From assembly GCA_004168015.1 (NCBI GenBank), contig SEYW01000003.1, positions 62,001 through 126,000 on the forward strand: a stretch of 64,000 nt of DNA. Direction: 5' to 3'. Position numbers and translations under genes: made by a program. The notes under the pieces are model-generated. The model ran no database searches, was not told where the DNA came from, and was given only the letters and a program-made list of their open reading frames with translations. The stretch is from Methylolobus aquaticus (GTDB taxonomy: Bacteria; Pseudomonadota; Gammaproteobacteria; Methylococcales; Methylococcaceae). This document shows, piece by piece, positions 12,403 through 24,659 of the stretch (its first letter is position 1; each line of letters opens with the position of its first letter).

Positions 12403-13143
12403 CTACGTCTCGTAGCGCGCAAGGCCTTCGAGCACTAGGTCCGGGGCTTGCTCGTGGCGTATCGACAGCCGTGGCGCGATCGTCGCGGCATCACCGCCGG
12501 TCAGCACCACGGTGGGTTCGGCGAGCAAGTCCTCGTGAGCCTGACGGACGGCGCGCTCGACCAATGCAATGGTCATCTGAACGACGCCGCTTTTCAGGCA
12601 GGCACCGGAATCACGCCCCCAGAATGCGGAACGCTCGACCGCGGCCTCGGGCCGGACCCCTTCCGCCCGTTGCAACACGCTGTCCTTCATCAAACCGAGA
12701 CCTGGCGCGATGAGTCCGCCACGGTGGCGACCATCGGCGTCGACCAGATCGACCGTCACCGCGGTACCGAGGCTAACCACGCAAACCGGCAGGCCGAACA
12801 GCGCCGCGGCGCCGATCATCGCGACCCAGCGGTCGGCACCGAGCCGTGACGGATCGGCGTAGGCGTTGACGATGCCATGTGCCTGCGGCGCGCTGCGAAT
12901 CCAGCGGGGGGCCATGCCCCAGAGCCGGGTGCACCCGTCGGTCAAGATAGGCTCGAGCTCCGCGCCCTTGACATTGCAGACCCACACCGCGGACGGACGT
13001 TCAATCCCGCCCCAGTGCCGCTGAAATTCACCCGGCAGCGCGTCGATGTCGCTCGGAAAGCTAGTGCCGGCGATCAGGTGACCCGAGCCCGCATCGCAGG
13101 CCCATTTGACCCGAGTGTTACCGATGTCGACCAGCAGCCTCAT
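12403..13143 (-). CDS. coaX: Type III pantothenate kinase
   Basis: 246 residues. Catalyses the first step of coenzyme A synthesis, phosphorylating pantothenate. Family marks: N-terminal ATP-binding DIGNTRVKWA, the GADRW motif with its essential Asp, and SLGTAVTVDLV followed by GGLIAPGLGLM. The ATG overlaps the TGA of birA by four bases (ATGA), so the two are translationally coupled, as in many proteobacteria. It is the last gene but one of the nudJ-to-coaX cluster. Length and motifs are standard. Confidence 0.95.
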   Translation of the reverse strand: MRLLVDIGNTRVKWACDAGSGHLIAGTSFPSDIDALPGEFQRHWGGIERPSAVWVCNVKGAELEPILTDGCTRLWGMAPRWIRSAPQAHGIVNAYADPSRLGADRWVAMIGAAALFGLPVCVVSLGTAVTVDLVDADGRHRGGLIAPGLGLMKDSVLQRAEGVRPEAAVERSAFWGRDSGACLKSGVVQMTIALVERAVRQAHEDLLAEPTVVLTGGDAATIAPRLSIRHEQAPDLVLEGLARYET

Positions 13144-14150
13144 GCCGAGACCGGACGTAGTCTCACATCCCCCGAAGCAAACTCCCGGCGCACTCCGTCG
13201 TCGCAGTCGAGCAGCAGGGTGCCGGATGCCGTGACGCCGGCGATGAGGCCTTCGATAACCGTCGTGTCCAGTTCCAAGCCGGCCCGGCGCCCATCGAAGA
13301 CGTGATAGCGCCGCCATTCCTCGACATGCGCGCCGAAGCCGCGCTCCTCGAAGGACGCAAGCATCGGCAGCAACTCACCCAGCAGCGCCGCCACCAGCTG
13401 ATTGCGCGAGGGCACGCGCTCACCCAGGATGCCGCGCAGATCAACGACGGCCTGATCGATCGCGGCCGCGTCCTGCGCCGGCAGATGGCAGTTAAGCCCA
13501 ATGCCGATCACGGCGGCAACGCGACCGTGCGTCTCACCGGTGACCTCGACCAGCACACCGCCCAGCTTGCGCTCGTTCCAGAGAATATCGTTAGGCCATT
13601 TCAGACCGGCCTCGGCGACGCCGGCCGCGCGTAGCGCCCGGATCAGCACGGCCCCGACCGCGAGGCTCAGCCCGCCCAGCACCGACGAATCCGAGAACGA
13701 CCACAGCACCGACAGGTAGATGTTGCCGGCGAACGGCGAGCGCCAGATTCGCCCGAGCCGGCCGCGGCCCTTGGTCTGCATTTCCGCCAGACAGACCGTG
13801 CCGCGCAGCGCGCCCTCACGCGCAGCCGCCAGCAGTGCGGCGTTCGTGGACTGGATGCACTCATGCACCCGGATCTCGCCCGCCAGCACCCGGGCAGCGG
13901 GCGTCATCGCCCCCCGGATCACCTCCTGATCCAGCAGTTCCAGCGGCGCATCCAGTCGGTAGCCCGCGCCGGGAACGGCATGGACTGTCAGGCCCAAGGC
14001 CTCGATCTGGTGGATCGCCTTCCAGATCGCGCTGCGGCTCAGACCCAGAGCCGCGGCGAGCCGACTGCCGGAATGCGCCCGACCGTCCGCCAGCAAGCCG
14101 ATCAGCGCTCGCTGGAGGGCGGTCAGGTCCGGCGCGGCGTCATGACGCAT
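13140..14150 (-). CDS. birA: Bifunctional biotin-[acetyl-CoA carboxylase] ligase / biotin repressor
   Basis: 336 residues from the ATG at 14150. An N-terminal winged helix-turn-helix (about 8-65, [20 protein letters not shown]) precedes the ligase domain with [20 protein letters not shown] and the catalytic lysine region [18 protein letters not shown]-terminal SH3-like domain completes it. It charges biotin carriers and, because the DNA-binding domain is kept, probably represses biotin synthesis genes, none of which are in this window. It overlaps rarA by 11 bases and coaX by 4. Confidence 0.95.
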   Translation of the reverse strand: MRHDAAPDLTALQRALIGLLADGRAHSGSRLAAALGLSRSAIWKAIHQIEALGLTVHAVPGAGYRLDAPLELLDQEVIRGAMTPAARVLAGEIRVHECIQSTNAALLAAAREGALRGTVCLAEMQTKGRGRLGRIWRSPFAGNIYLSVLWSFSDSSVLGGLSLAVGAVLIRALRAAGVAEAGLKWPNDILWNERKLGGVLVEVTGETHGRVAAVIGIGLNCHLPAQDAAAIDQAVVDLRGILGERVPSRNQLVAALLGELLPMLASFEERGFGAHVEEWRRYHVFDGRRAGLELDTTVIEGLIAGVTASGTLLLDCDDGVRREFASGDVRLRPVSA

Positions 14151-15458
14151 CGGTCTTCGGGGCGATCCCGCTGGCCGCGCGCAACACGGCCAGCTTTTCG
14201 GCAATCTTGATTTCGAGTCCGCGCGGCACCGGATGGTAGTAGATGCGGCCCTGCAGTCCCTCCGGCAGATACACCTCGCCGGCCGCATAGGCATCGGGTT
14301 CGTCATGCGCGTAGCGGTAGGCCTTGCCGTAACCCAGCCCGCGCATCAGTGCCGTCGGCGCGTTCCGAAGGCGCAGCGGCACCTCCAGCGTCCCGGTCGC
14401 CTCGGCCTCGGCCCGCGCGGCCTGGAAGGCGCGGTAGACGGCATTGCTCTTCGGTGCACAGGCCAGGTAGGCGACGGCCTGGGCCAGCGCCAACTCGCCC
14501 TCGGGACTGCCGAGCCGCTCCTGGGCATCCCATGCATTCAGCGCCAGAGCCAACGCCCGCGGATCGGCATTGCCGATGTCCTCCGAGGCAATGCGGACGA
14601 TGCGCCGCGCCAGATAGGTCAGGTCGCACCCGCCGACCATCATGCGGCTCAACCAGTACAGCGAGGCATCGGGGTCGCTGCCGCGCACCGACTTGTGCAG
14701 GGCGGAGATCTGGTCGTAGAAGGCCTCGCCCTGCTTGTCGAAGCGCTGGCTCAGGCCACCCGCCAACACTTGCTCGGCCAGTTCGCGCGACACGACCGGG
14801 GCCGCGGCGTCGGGCATCAGGTCAGCGGTGATTTCAAGAAAACCGAGGAGTCGACGCGCATCGCCACCGGCCGCTCGCGCATACCAGCGGCGGATCTCCT
14901 CGGGAAAGTCCCAGCCCCTCCCCTCGGGGGACGCCAGTTCGGTCCGCAGCGCCCGCTCCAGCACGGCCAGCAAATCGTCTTCATCGATAGCTTTCAGCAC
15001 ATAGACGCGCGCCCGCGACAACAGCGCGCCGTTCAACTCGAACGAGGGATTCTCGGTGGTCGCACCGATGAAATAAATCGTGCCGTCTTCGATGTGCGGC
15101 AGGAAGGCATCCTGCTGGGACTTGTTGAAGCGATGGACCTCATCGACAAACAGCAGGGTCCGCCGACCGTAGCCGGCCCGCGCCTGGGCACGGGCGATCG
15201 CATCGCGGATGTCCTTGACGCCCGACAACACGGCAGAGAGTGGCTCGAACTCGGCGTCGGCCTGCTGCGCGACCATGCGTGCCAGCGTGGTCTTGCCGGT
15301 GCCGGGCGGCCCCCACAGGATCATCGAGTGCAGGCGCGCCGAACGCACCGCCTCGTACAGCGGCTTCCCGGGCGCCAGCAGATGCCGCTGCCCGCAGAAC
15401 TCGTCGAGCTTGGTGGGCCGCAACCGGTCGGCGAGCGGGCGGTAGTCGCTGGAACCGG

Positions 15459-15462
<4 letters not shown>
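14140..15462 (-). CDS. rarA: Replication-associated recombination protein A (AAA+ ATPase)
   Basis: 440 residues. Walker [10 protein letters not shown] (about 51-59), Walker [11 protein letters not shown], sensor 1 GATTENPSF and the C-terminal MgsA/WHIP tetramerisation region are all present. RarA acts at stalled replication forks with SSB and RecA. The start is a TTG that overlaps the lolA stop (TTGA). The lolA-rarA pairing is conserved across Gammaproteobacteria. Length matches the family (about 440). Confidence 0.95.
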
Positions 15463-18640
<3,178 letters not shown>

Positions 18641-18641
<1 letters not shown>

Positions 18642-19132
18642 TAGCTGGCTACCGGCCCATGAACGACCTTGATCAGGCCGGTGGGATAACGCTCACCCGC
18701 CAGGTAATCGGCGACCACGCTGCGGACCAGCGGACTGCGCAGCTGGTCTGACCTCTCGTTCAATTCGTGCCAGTCGAGCCACAACACGTCTTCGATCCCC
18801 TCGTCCAGTTGCGGAGCTTCGTCGCGCACGGTGACTTCACCACAGACCGCGAAACGCACGTAGTTCGGGCCATAAATCGAATGCTGCCACTGGTAGACGC
18901 CGACCACGGCTTCCGGGACGAAATGCCAGCCGGTTTCCTCGCGGGTTTCGCGGACCACGGCCTCCATCAACGACTCACCGCGTTCGAGATGGCCCGCGGG
19001 CTGATTGATCACGAGTCGCCCGTCGGCGGCGCGCTCCAAAACAAACAGGAATCGCGAGTCGCGCTGCACCACGGCGGCGACGGTTACGCGCGGTCGTTCC
19101 CGGGTCCCAGACGCCATTTCGCGTTCGTACAT
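18641..19132 (-). CDS. nudJ: NUDIX hydrolase, NudJ-like phosphatase
   Basis: 163 residues from the ATG at 19132; a second ATG at 19117 is an alternative. The Nudix box is [16 protein letters not shown] followed by TREETGW. Position directly upstream of mnmA is diagnostic for NudJ, which in E. coli hydrolyses nucleoside di/triphosphates and thiamin-pathway pyrophosphates such as HMP-PP. It is the first gene of a run that continues without a gap over about 60 bases to coaX, so its promoter probably drives that whole group. Confidence 0.9.
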
Positions 19133-19514
19133 GCAGTCTTCACCGTCGGTCCAATTGTATTGTCGGGACGCCTATGCTATCAAAATGCCGTAAGGGATCT
19201 GGAGCGCGCTCCCTATGGGTGGCAGGGAATCTGGCGTCGCGATGTGAACTCCGATATCGCGGGTAAAGGCCGGCATTCTACCCGATGTCCGCGGCCGACG
19301 AAGCGGCGCTTCCGATGCCTGACGGATCGGCCGCCAGGTTCACCCAAGCTGCAACCTAATGGCCCCGGCGCCGTCCAACGCCGCAAGGCTATCGGGATCC
19401 GACGCCGAATGCGTGTATCGCCCCGGCGCGGCGTAGACTCTCCGTGGTAAGCTGGAATCCGGGCCGCCGATGACCCGGCAGCATATGTAGTTGATTGCAG
19501 AGCAGGTTTGACAG
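19133..19514. other. Divergent intergenic region nudJ / clpS
   Basis: 382 bp that must carry the promoters for the nudJ operon (minus) and clpS-clpA (plus). In Pseudomonas this gap holds icd and cspD; neither gene nor remnant is visible here. The part near 19150-19190 is relatively AT-rich (TTGTATTGTCGG ... TATGCTATC) and could be promoter DNA, but no hexamer pair was clear enough to call. Confidence 0.5.
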
Positions 19515-19835
19515 ATGGCACAGTTTCCCGACCGGGTTCCCGGCGACGACTTCCTGGTACAGGAGGCCAAGCCGAAACTCAAGCGGCCGCCGCTGTTCAA
19601 AGTCATTTTGCTCAATGACGATTTCACGCCGATGGAATTCGTCGTGGACGTCTTGATGAACTTCTTCGGCATGGACGAGGAGAAAGCCACGCAGGTGATG
19701 CTGCACGTGCATACGCGCGGCGTGGGCGTGTGCGGGGTGTTTTCGAAGGATGTCGCGGAGACGAAGGTGAAGGTCGTGACCGACTATTCACGGCAACATC
19801 AGCATCCGCTATTGTGTACCTTGGAAGAAGCTTAA
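19515..19835 (+). CDS. clpS: ATP-dependent Clp protease adaptor
   Basis: 106 residues with an AGCAGG ribosome site. Binds N-degron substrates (N-terminal Leu, Phe, Tyr, Trp) and hands them to ClpAP. Ligand pocket elements [16 protein letters not shown] and the [13 protein letters not shown] helix-strand are intact. It is 27 bases upstream of clpA. Aat and Bpt, which create primary N-degrons, are encoded in the same window (38.0-39.4 kb). Confidence 0.97.
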   Translation: MAQFPDRVPGDDFLVQEAKPKLKRPPLFKVILLNDDFTPMEFVVDVLMNFFGMDEEKATQVMLHVHTRGVGVCGVFSKDVAETKVKVVTDYSRQHQHPLLCTLEEA

Positions 19836-19862
19836 CGAGCCCTCCTAACCCAGGCCATTCTT

Positions 19863-22136
19863 ATGCTCAGCAAAGAACTCGAATATTCGTTGAATACGGC
19901 GTTTCGGATGGCCTACGAGAAGCGCCATGAATTCATCACGGTGGAGCATCTCCTGCTGGCCATGCTGGACAACTCGGTGGCCGTGGAAGTGCTGAAGGCC
20001 TGCGGTGGCGACGTCGACGGTTTGCGGCGGGAACTGAACGAATTCCTCGACGAGACCACCCCGCAAATTCCGCCGGGCGTCAAGCGCGAGACCCAGCCGA
20101 CCCTCGGTTTTCAGCGGGTGCTGCAACGGGCGGCCTTCCATGTCCAATCCTCCGGCAAGAAGGAAGTGACCGGCGCCAACGTGCTCGTCGCCATCTTCAG
20201 CGAGCAGGACTCCCATGCCGTCTACCTGCTGAACAAGCAGGACGTGACGCGACTGGACATCGTAAACTACATCTCGCACGGCATCTCGAAAGTTCGTGAC
20301 GAGAGCGAACCGTCACCCCGCGGCGCGGCGCCGGAAGGCGACGACAGCGAAAGCCCCATGGGCAACCCGCTCGAGAAATTCGCCGCGAACCTGAACGAGA
20401 TGGCCCGCAAGGGCAAGATCGACCCACTGATCGGCCGCAAGGACGAAATCGAGCGGACCGTGCAGGTGCTGTGCCGCCGGCGCAAGAACAACCCGCTGCT
20501 GGTCGGCGAGGCCGGCGTCGGCAAGACCGCGATCGCCGAGGGGCTGGCGAAGAAGATCGTCGAGAACGACGTCCCCGAGGTGCTCAAGGACTGCGTGATC
20601 TATGCGCTGGACCTGGGGGCCCTGGTCGCCGGGACGAAATACCGCGGCGACTTCGAAAAGCGTCTGAAGTCATTGCTGGCGCAGTTGCGGAAGGAACCCA
20701 ACTCGATCCTTTTCATCGACGAGATCCACACGATCATCGGCGCCGGCTCGGCCTCGGGCGGCGTCATGGACGCCTCCAACCTGATCAAGCCCGTGCTGGC
20801 TTCGGGCGAACTGCGCTGCATCGGATCGACTACCTACCAGGAGTTCCGGGGTATCTTCGAGAAGGACCGCGCTCTGGCGCGCCGTTTCCAGAAGATCGAC
20901 ATCCACGAACCGACGGTCGAGGAAACCTACCACATCCTGCGTGGGCTCAAGTCGCGCTTCGAGGAACATCACGACGTGAAGTACTCTCTGGCCGCGCTGA
21001 AGACCGCGGCCGAGCTGTCCAGCCGTTACATCAACGACCGCCACCTGCCGGACAAGGCCATCGACGTGATCGACGAGGCCGGCGCGAGCCAACGCCTGCT
21101 GCCGCCGTCACGCCGGCGCAAGCTGATCGGAACGCTGGAAATCGAGGACATCGTCGCGAAGATTGCCAGGATCCCGCCGAAAACCGTGTCGACCAACGAT
21201 AAGGACAAGCTGCGGGAACTCGAGAAGAACCTGAAATTGCTGGTATTCGGCCAGGACGAAGCCATCACGACCCTGGCCTCCGCAATCAAGCTGTCGCGAG
21301 CGGGCCTGCGCGAGACGCAAAAACCGATCGGCGCCTTCCTGTTCGCGGGCCCAACTGGCGTCGGCAAGACCGAGGTGACGCGTCAGCTGGCCCGCGTGCT
21401 GGGTATCGAGCTGATTCGTTTCGACATGTCCGAATACATGGAGCGGCACACGGTGTCGCGTTTGATCGGCGCACCGCCCGGCTACGTCGGCTTCGACCAG
21501 GGCGGGTTGCTGACCGAAGCGATCAACAAGCATCCCCACGCCGTGCTATTGCTCGACGAAATCGAGAAGGCCCACCCGGACGTCTTCAATCTGCTGCTGC
21601 AGGTCATGGATCATGGCACGCTCACGGACAACAACGGCCGCAAAGCGGACTTCCGAAACATCATTCTGGTCATGACGACCAATGCCGGAGCCGCCGAAGG
21701 GGGTCGGCCGTCGATCGGTTTCACGCAGCAGGACCACACGACCGACAGCATGAAGGCCATCGAGCGTCTGTTCTCGCCCGAATTCCGCAACCGCCTCGAC
21801 TCAGCGATTCAGTTCAAACCGCTGAACATCGAAATCATCGGGCAAGTCGTGGACAAGTTCATCTTCGAGCTCGAAACACAGCTCGCCGAGAAAAGCGTGT
21901 CGCTGGCGCTCGAGCCGGACGCGCGGCAGTGGCTGGCGGAGCATGGCTTCGATCCGCGAATGGGCGCACGGCCGATGGCGCGCGTCATTCAGGACAATAT
22001 CAAGAAGCCGCTGGCAGAAGAGATTCTGTTCGGAACGCTCAAGGCGGGCGGCATCGTCCGTATCGCCCTGGCCGCGGACGGCGCGGGGCTGACCCTGGAC
22101 GTTAGGAATACCGAACGGGCAGTGGAAACGGTGTAG
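19863..22136 (+). CDS. clpA: ATP-dependent Clp protease ATP-binding subunit
   Basis: 757 residues, full length. N-domain (about 1-145), a charged linker rich in Glu/Asp/Ser around 140-165, NBD1 with [12 protein letters not shown]2 with GPTGVGKTE, and the ClpP-docking IGF loop (RPSIGFTQQ, about residue 617). The middle M-domain of ClpB/ClpC is absent, confirming ClpA. It unfolds substrates for ClpP; clpP is not in the window. Convergent with infA, with 28 bases between the stops. Confidence 0.97.
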   Translation: MLSKELEYSLNTAFRMAYEKRHEFITVEHLLLAMLDNSVAVEVLKACGGDVDGLRRELNEFLDETTPQIPPGVKRETQPTLGFQRVLQRAAFHVQSSGKKEVTGANVLVAIFSEQDSHAVYLLNKQDVTRLDIVNYISHGISKVRDESEPSPRGAAPEGDDSESPMGNPLEKFAANLNEMARKGKIDPLIGRKDEIERTVQVLCRRRKNNPLLVGEAGVGKTAIAEGLAKKIVENDVPEVLKDCVIYALDLGALVAGTKYRGDFEKRLKSLLAQLRKEPNSILFIDEIHTIIGAGSASGGVMDASNLIKPVLASGELRCIGSTTYQEFRGIFEKDRALARRFQKIDIHEPTVEETYHILRGLKSRFEEHHDVKYSLAALKTAAELSSRYINDRHLPDKAIDVIDEAGASQRLLPPSRRRKLIGTLEIEDIVAKIARIPPKTVSTNDKDKLRELEKNLKLLVFGQDEAITTLASAIKLSRAGLRETQKPIGAFLFAGPTGVGKTEVTRQLARVLGIELIRFDMSEYMERHTVSRLIGAPPGYVGFDQGGLLTEAINKHPHAVLLLDEIEKAHPDVFNLLLQVMDHGTLTDNNGRKADFRNIILVMTTNAGAAEGGRPSIGFTQQDHTTDSMKAIERLFSPEFRNRLDSAIQFKPLNIEIIGQVVDKFIFELETQLAEKSVSLALEPDARQWLAEHGFDPRMGARPMARVIQDNIKKPLAEEILFGTLKAGGIVRIALAADGAGLTLDVRNTERAVETV

Positions 22137-22164
22137 CGACGGGTGGCGCTGATGCGCCCTGCCC

Positions 22165-22383
22165 TTAGCGCTGACGGAAGGTGATGCGGCCTTTCGTCAA
22201 ATCGTACGGAGTCATCTCGACTTTCACGCGGTCGCCGGTCAGGATGCGGATGTAGTTCTTGCGCATCTTGCCGGAGATGTGGGCCGTGATGATATGTCCG
22301 TTATCGAGCTGGACCCGAAACGTCGTGTTGGGCAGGGTCTCGATGACCTTACCCTCCATCTCCAGATGATCTTCTTTCGCCAT
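22165..22383 (-). CDS. infA: Translation initiation factor IF-1
   Basis: 72 residues, the exact standard length, starting [18 protein letters not shown] and ending in [11 protein letters not shown] single S1-like OB fold; binds the 30S A site during initiation. Longer upstream in-frame starts are rejected because IF-1 is almost invariant at its N-terminus. Neighbouring clpA is the conserved gammaproteobacterial arrangement. An extended -10 promoter and a palindrome lie upstream. Confidence 0.98.
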   Translation of the reverse strand: MAKEDHLEMEGKVIETLPNTTFRVQLDNGHIITAHISGKMRKNYIRILTGDRVKVEMTPYDLTKGRITFRQR

Positions 22384-22421
22384 GAATGAGCTTTTGCAAC
22401 CGTAGAGCAATGCAGCCGCGG

Positions 22422-22427
22422 AGTATA
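22422..22427 (-). promoter_or_regulatory. infA promoter -10 (TATACT, extended by TG)
   Basis: Read on the minus strand the sequence is GTGCTATACTCC, a TATACT -10 hexamer preceded by TGC, i.e. an extended -10. It lies 39 bases upstream of the infA start. The -35 position (TCGGAG) is poor, consistent with an extended -10 promoter. Confidence 0.55.
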
Positions 22428-22450
22428 GCACGCATCCGCGCACGCTCCGA

Positions 22451-22464
22451 ATTTGGCGCCAAAT
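22451..22464. promoter_or_regulatory. 14-bp perfect palindrome upstream of the infA promoter
   Basis: ATTTGGCGCCAAAT, fully symmetric, placed just upstream of the -35 position of the infA promoter and on the divergent side of the lysozyme-inhibitor gene. It could be a dimeric regulator site for either gene; no regulator is identified. Confidence 0.4.
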
Positions 22465-22699
22465 GCAAGCAGGCGTCGTCAAGTCGCGCTGTTACCCCTC
22501 TCTCAGCGGTGCCGAAAATTCGGCCCGGTTCCCCAACCGTAATGCGCTGCGATCCGTAAGGCGCACACCGCTGTCGCGGTGCTCATGGAGCGAATTCCCG
22601 CTGTTTGATGGCAGTTCGACACCTGCAACCGGTATCCTGTCACCGGCCCAATGCGGGCCTGTCGTAGGACAAGACTCTAGTCGCATCGGAGATTCCGCC

Positions 22700-23650
22700 G
22701 TGAAGCCAGCTTTCAAATGGACATTGATCGGATTCCTGCTCACCGCAGCGCCAAGCCTTCTCGCCGCGGAGATGATCCGCCGGGAACCCATCCATTTCGC
22801 CAAGGGCGCCACCGGCGCTAGCGTCAAGGGCACGCTCAAGGGCGCCCAGACCGTCGACTATCTGTTGAAGGCCAAGGCCGGCCAGTCGATGACCGTGGAC
22901 TTCAAGCCGAGCAATGCCTCCGCTTACTTCAACGTTCTGCCGCCCGGGTCCGAGACCGCACTGTTCGTGGGATCGACCTCCGGCAACCATTTCGTCGGCG
23001 AGTTGCTCGCGGGTGGTCAGTACACGGTCCGGGTGTACCTGATGCGCAGCGCAGCGCGACGCAACGAAACGGCCAAGTATTCGCTCGACCTGGCGATCGC
23101 GGGCGCCAACACAACCGCCGGAGCGGCGACCACACCCGCGACGGGCGGCGGCGGATTCGACCGTAAGTTGGAACTGAACGGCATCCGCTTCCACGTCTCA
23201 AGCAGGAACGACGGCTCCCAAAATACCCTCCGAATCGCCCCAAACGGACTCGAAATCGACAACGCTCCGATCGTCCGGACCATTGACGGCACCGTGACGG
23301 GCGCGGAAGTCGCCGACATCAATGCCGATCGCTCGCCCGAACTGTATGTCTATGTGACATCGGCCGGCAGCGGCTCTTACGGCACGCTCGTCGCGTACTC
23401 CGCCAATCGTCGCAAATCGCTGAGCGAGATCTATCTGCCGTCCGTCGCCGAGGACGCAAAGCTGGGAAAGGGCTACATGGGGCATGACGAGTTCGCCGTG
23501 GTCGAGAGTACCTTCGTCCAACGCTTTCCCGTTTACCGGGAGGGTGACAGCAACGGCAAGCCCACGGGCGGTACTCGGCAGATTCAATACAGACTCAAGC
23601 AAGGCGAGGCCGGCTGGCTGTTGAAGATGGATCGGGTCGTCGAGTACTGA
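22700..23650 (+). CDS. Periplasmic lysozyme inhibitor, apparent PliG-PliI fusion
   Basis: 316 residues from the GTG at 22700 (GGAG upstream). Signal peptide to about residue 23 (TLIGFLLTAAPSLLAAE). Residues about 25-133 resemble the g-type lysozyme inhibitor PliG (E. coli YcgK), ending TVRVYLMRSAARRNETAKYS. An Ala/Thr/Gly linker follows (about 134-151). Residues about 152-316 match the i-type inhibitor PliI: FDRKLELNGIRFHVSS, GYMGHDEFAVVESTFVQRFP, RQIQYRLKQGEA and the inhibitory SGxY motif at Ser224-Tyr227. Both known families block host or grazer lysozymes in the periplasm. The N-terminal domain is a close paralogue of the next gene. The fusion reading is based on recognised motifs, not on a search. 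Confidence 0.8.
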   Translation: MKPAFKWTLIGFLLTAAPSLLAAEMIRREPIHFAKGATGASVKGTLKGAQTVDYLLKAKAGQSMTVDFKPSNASAYFNVLPPGSETALFVGSTSGNHFVGELLAGGQYTVRVYLMRSAARRNETAKYSLDLAIAGANTTAGAATTPATGGGGFDRKLELNGIRFHVSSRNDGSQNTLRIAPNGLEIDNAPIVRTIDGTVTGAEVADINADRSPELYVYVTSAGSGSYGTLVAYSANRRKSLSEIYLPSVAEDAKLGKGYMGHDEFAVVESTFVQRFPVYREGDSNGKPTGGTRQIQYRLKQGEAGWLLKMDRVVEY

Positions 23651-23992
23651 ATAACCCGGCGACCGTAGCCTCGGGCCATGTCGTCGGCCCGACGCCGGAC
23701 TCGATCACCCGGACCGACGGCCGAAAGCGATCGCCCTCTGCGGATTTCCACCGCACGGTCTGCCTGCTCTGAAGCGAAAGGTAGCAACTTACCGAGCGAC
23801 TCCGTAGGTATGTGATCTGCCAACGCGTCGACCGAGCGATGTTCCCGGCTACAGCCGACTGAAGCGGCTAATCGGAAGGAATAGCGGCCCTTCCTGTATC
23901 ATACGGCTTAGGCAATATATCGGGACGGTTTCGGTCCGATGCGGGCTGACAGCCGCACCAGTCCCCTTTGTCACACAGCAGGAACCAATTCC
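23651..23992. other. Intergenic stretch between the two lysozyme-inhibitor genes
   Basis: 342 bp without a supported gene. A local AT-rich patch at about 23890-23920 (TTCCTGTATCATACGG ... AATATA) could be the promoter of the second inhibitor gene, with hexamers that match consensus only loosely. No terminator hairpin with a T-tract was seen after the first gene. Confidence 0.4.
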
Positions 23993-24400
23993 GTGAAACG
24001 ATACGCCCCACTCGCGTTCGCGTGCCTCGGCCTGTTGGCCTCGCCCGCCTGGGCCGACAACGCCATCCAGCAGAAGACGGTGCAGTTTGCCAAAGGCAAA
24101 GACAGCATCACACTGAAAGGTCACATCAAGGGCGACCAGACCATCGACTACAAACTCGTGGCTCGGGAAGGACAGACCATGACGGTGACGCTGAAGTCCA
24201 GCAATCGCATGAATTATTTCAATATCCTGCCACCGGGAGCTGACTCTGCCCTGTTCGTCAGCGCCGACTCCAGCAACCACTATTCCGGGGCACTGCCGAA
24301 GAACGGAAGCTATACCGTGCGCGTTTACCTGATGCGCGCCGCAGCGCGTCGCAACGAGGCCGCCGACTACAGCCTCGACATCCGCATCACCGGGCATTGA
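23993..24400 (+). CDS. PliG-like lysozyme inhibitor, single domain
   Basis: 135 residues from a GTG at 23993 with AGGA upstream. Signal peptide ends near AWADN. The mature part parallels the N-terminal domain of the preceding gene throughout: VQFAKGKDSITLKGHIKGDQ, YFNILPPGADSALFVS, and YTVRVYLMRAAARRNEA. This ending corresponds to the C-terminal strand region of E. coli PliG (YcgK). It presumably protects peptidoglycan from g-type lysozyme in the periplasm. It looks like a tandem duplicate of a PliG domain; which copy is ancestral cannot be told. Confidence 0.75.
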   Translation: MKRYAPLAFACLGLLASPAWADNAIQQKTVQFAKGKDSITLKGHIKGDQTIDYKLVAREGQTMTVTLKSSNRMNYFNILPPGADSALFVSADSSNHYSGALPKNGSYTVRVYLMRAAARRNEAADYSLDIRITGH

Positions 24401-24460
24401 GCAATGACCAGCAGGGGACCGGCGACCGTCACGACTTATGGGCTCCTGTGCCACTTGCGT

Positions 24461-24495
24461 GATCATCCGGCTGCGGCTCATGGCAGCCGGTGATC
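24461..24495 (+). terminator. Hairpin after the PliG-like gene
   Basis: Stem CCGGCTGC / GCAGCCGG with an 8-base loop, extended outward by GATCA / TGATC with a single bulged T, 60 bases after the stop at 24400. There is no T-tract, so intrinsic termination is uncertain; it separates the inhibitor genes from the RND operon. Confidence 0.45.
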
Positions 24496-24659
24496 GCTGA
24501 CCGGGCTACCGGGTCAACCTGAGGAATGGTCTCAACTGTGGGAAAAGCCACCGGATCGCACCAAGGGCACGTTCCCCGGCGGCGGCAGCAGTCTCCTGAC
24601 CTGCTCCCGCCCGAACGCAATCCCCGATTCCAGTGAGGCCCGGCGGCAACGCAAAGTCG

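Larger units (their letters stand above)
22384..22699. other. Divergent intergenic region infA / lysozyme inhibitor gene
   Basis: 316 bp. Holds the infA promoter (-10 at 22422-22427) and a 14-bp palindrome at 22451-22464, both described separately. Nearer the inhibitor gene, no promoter hexamers or structured RNA were recognised. No additional gene is supported. Confidence 0.5.
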
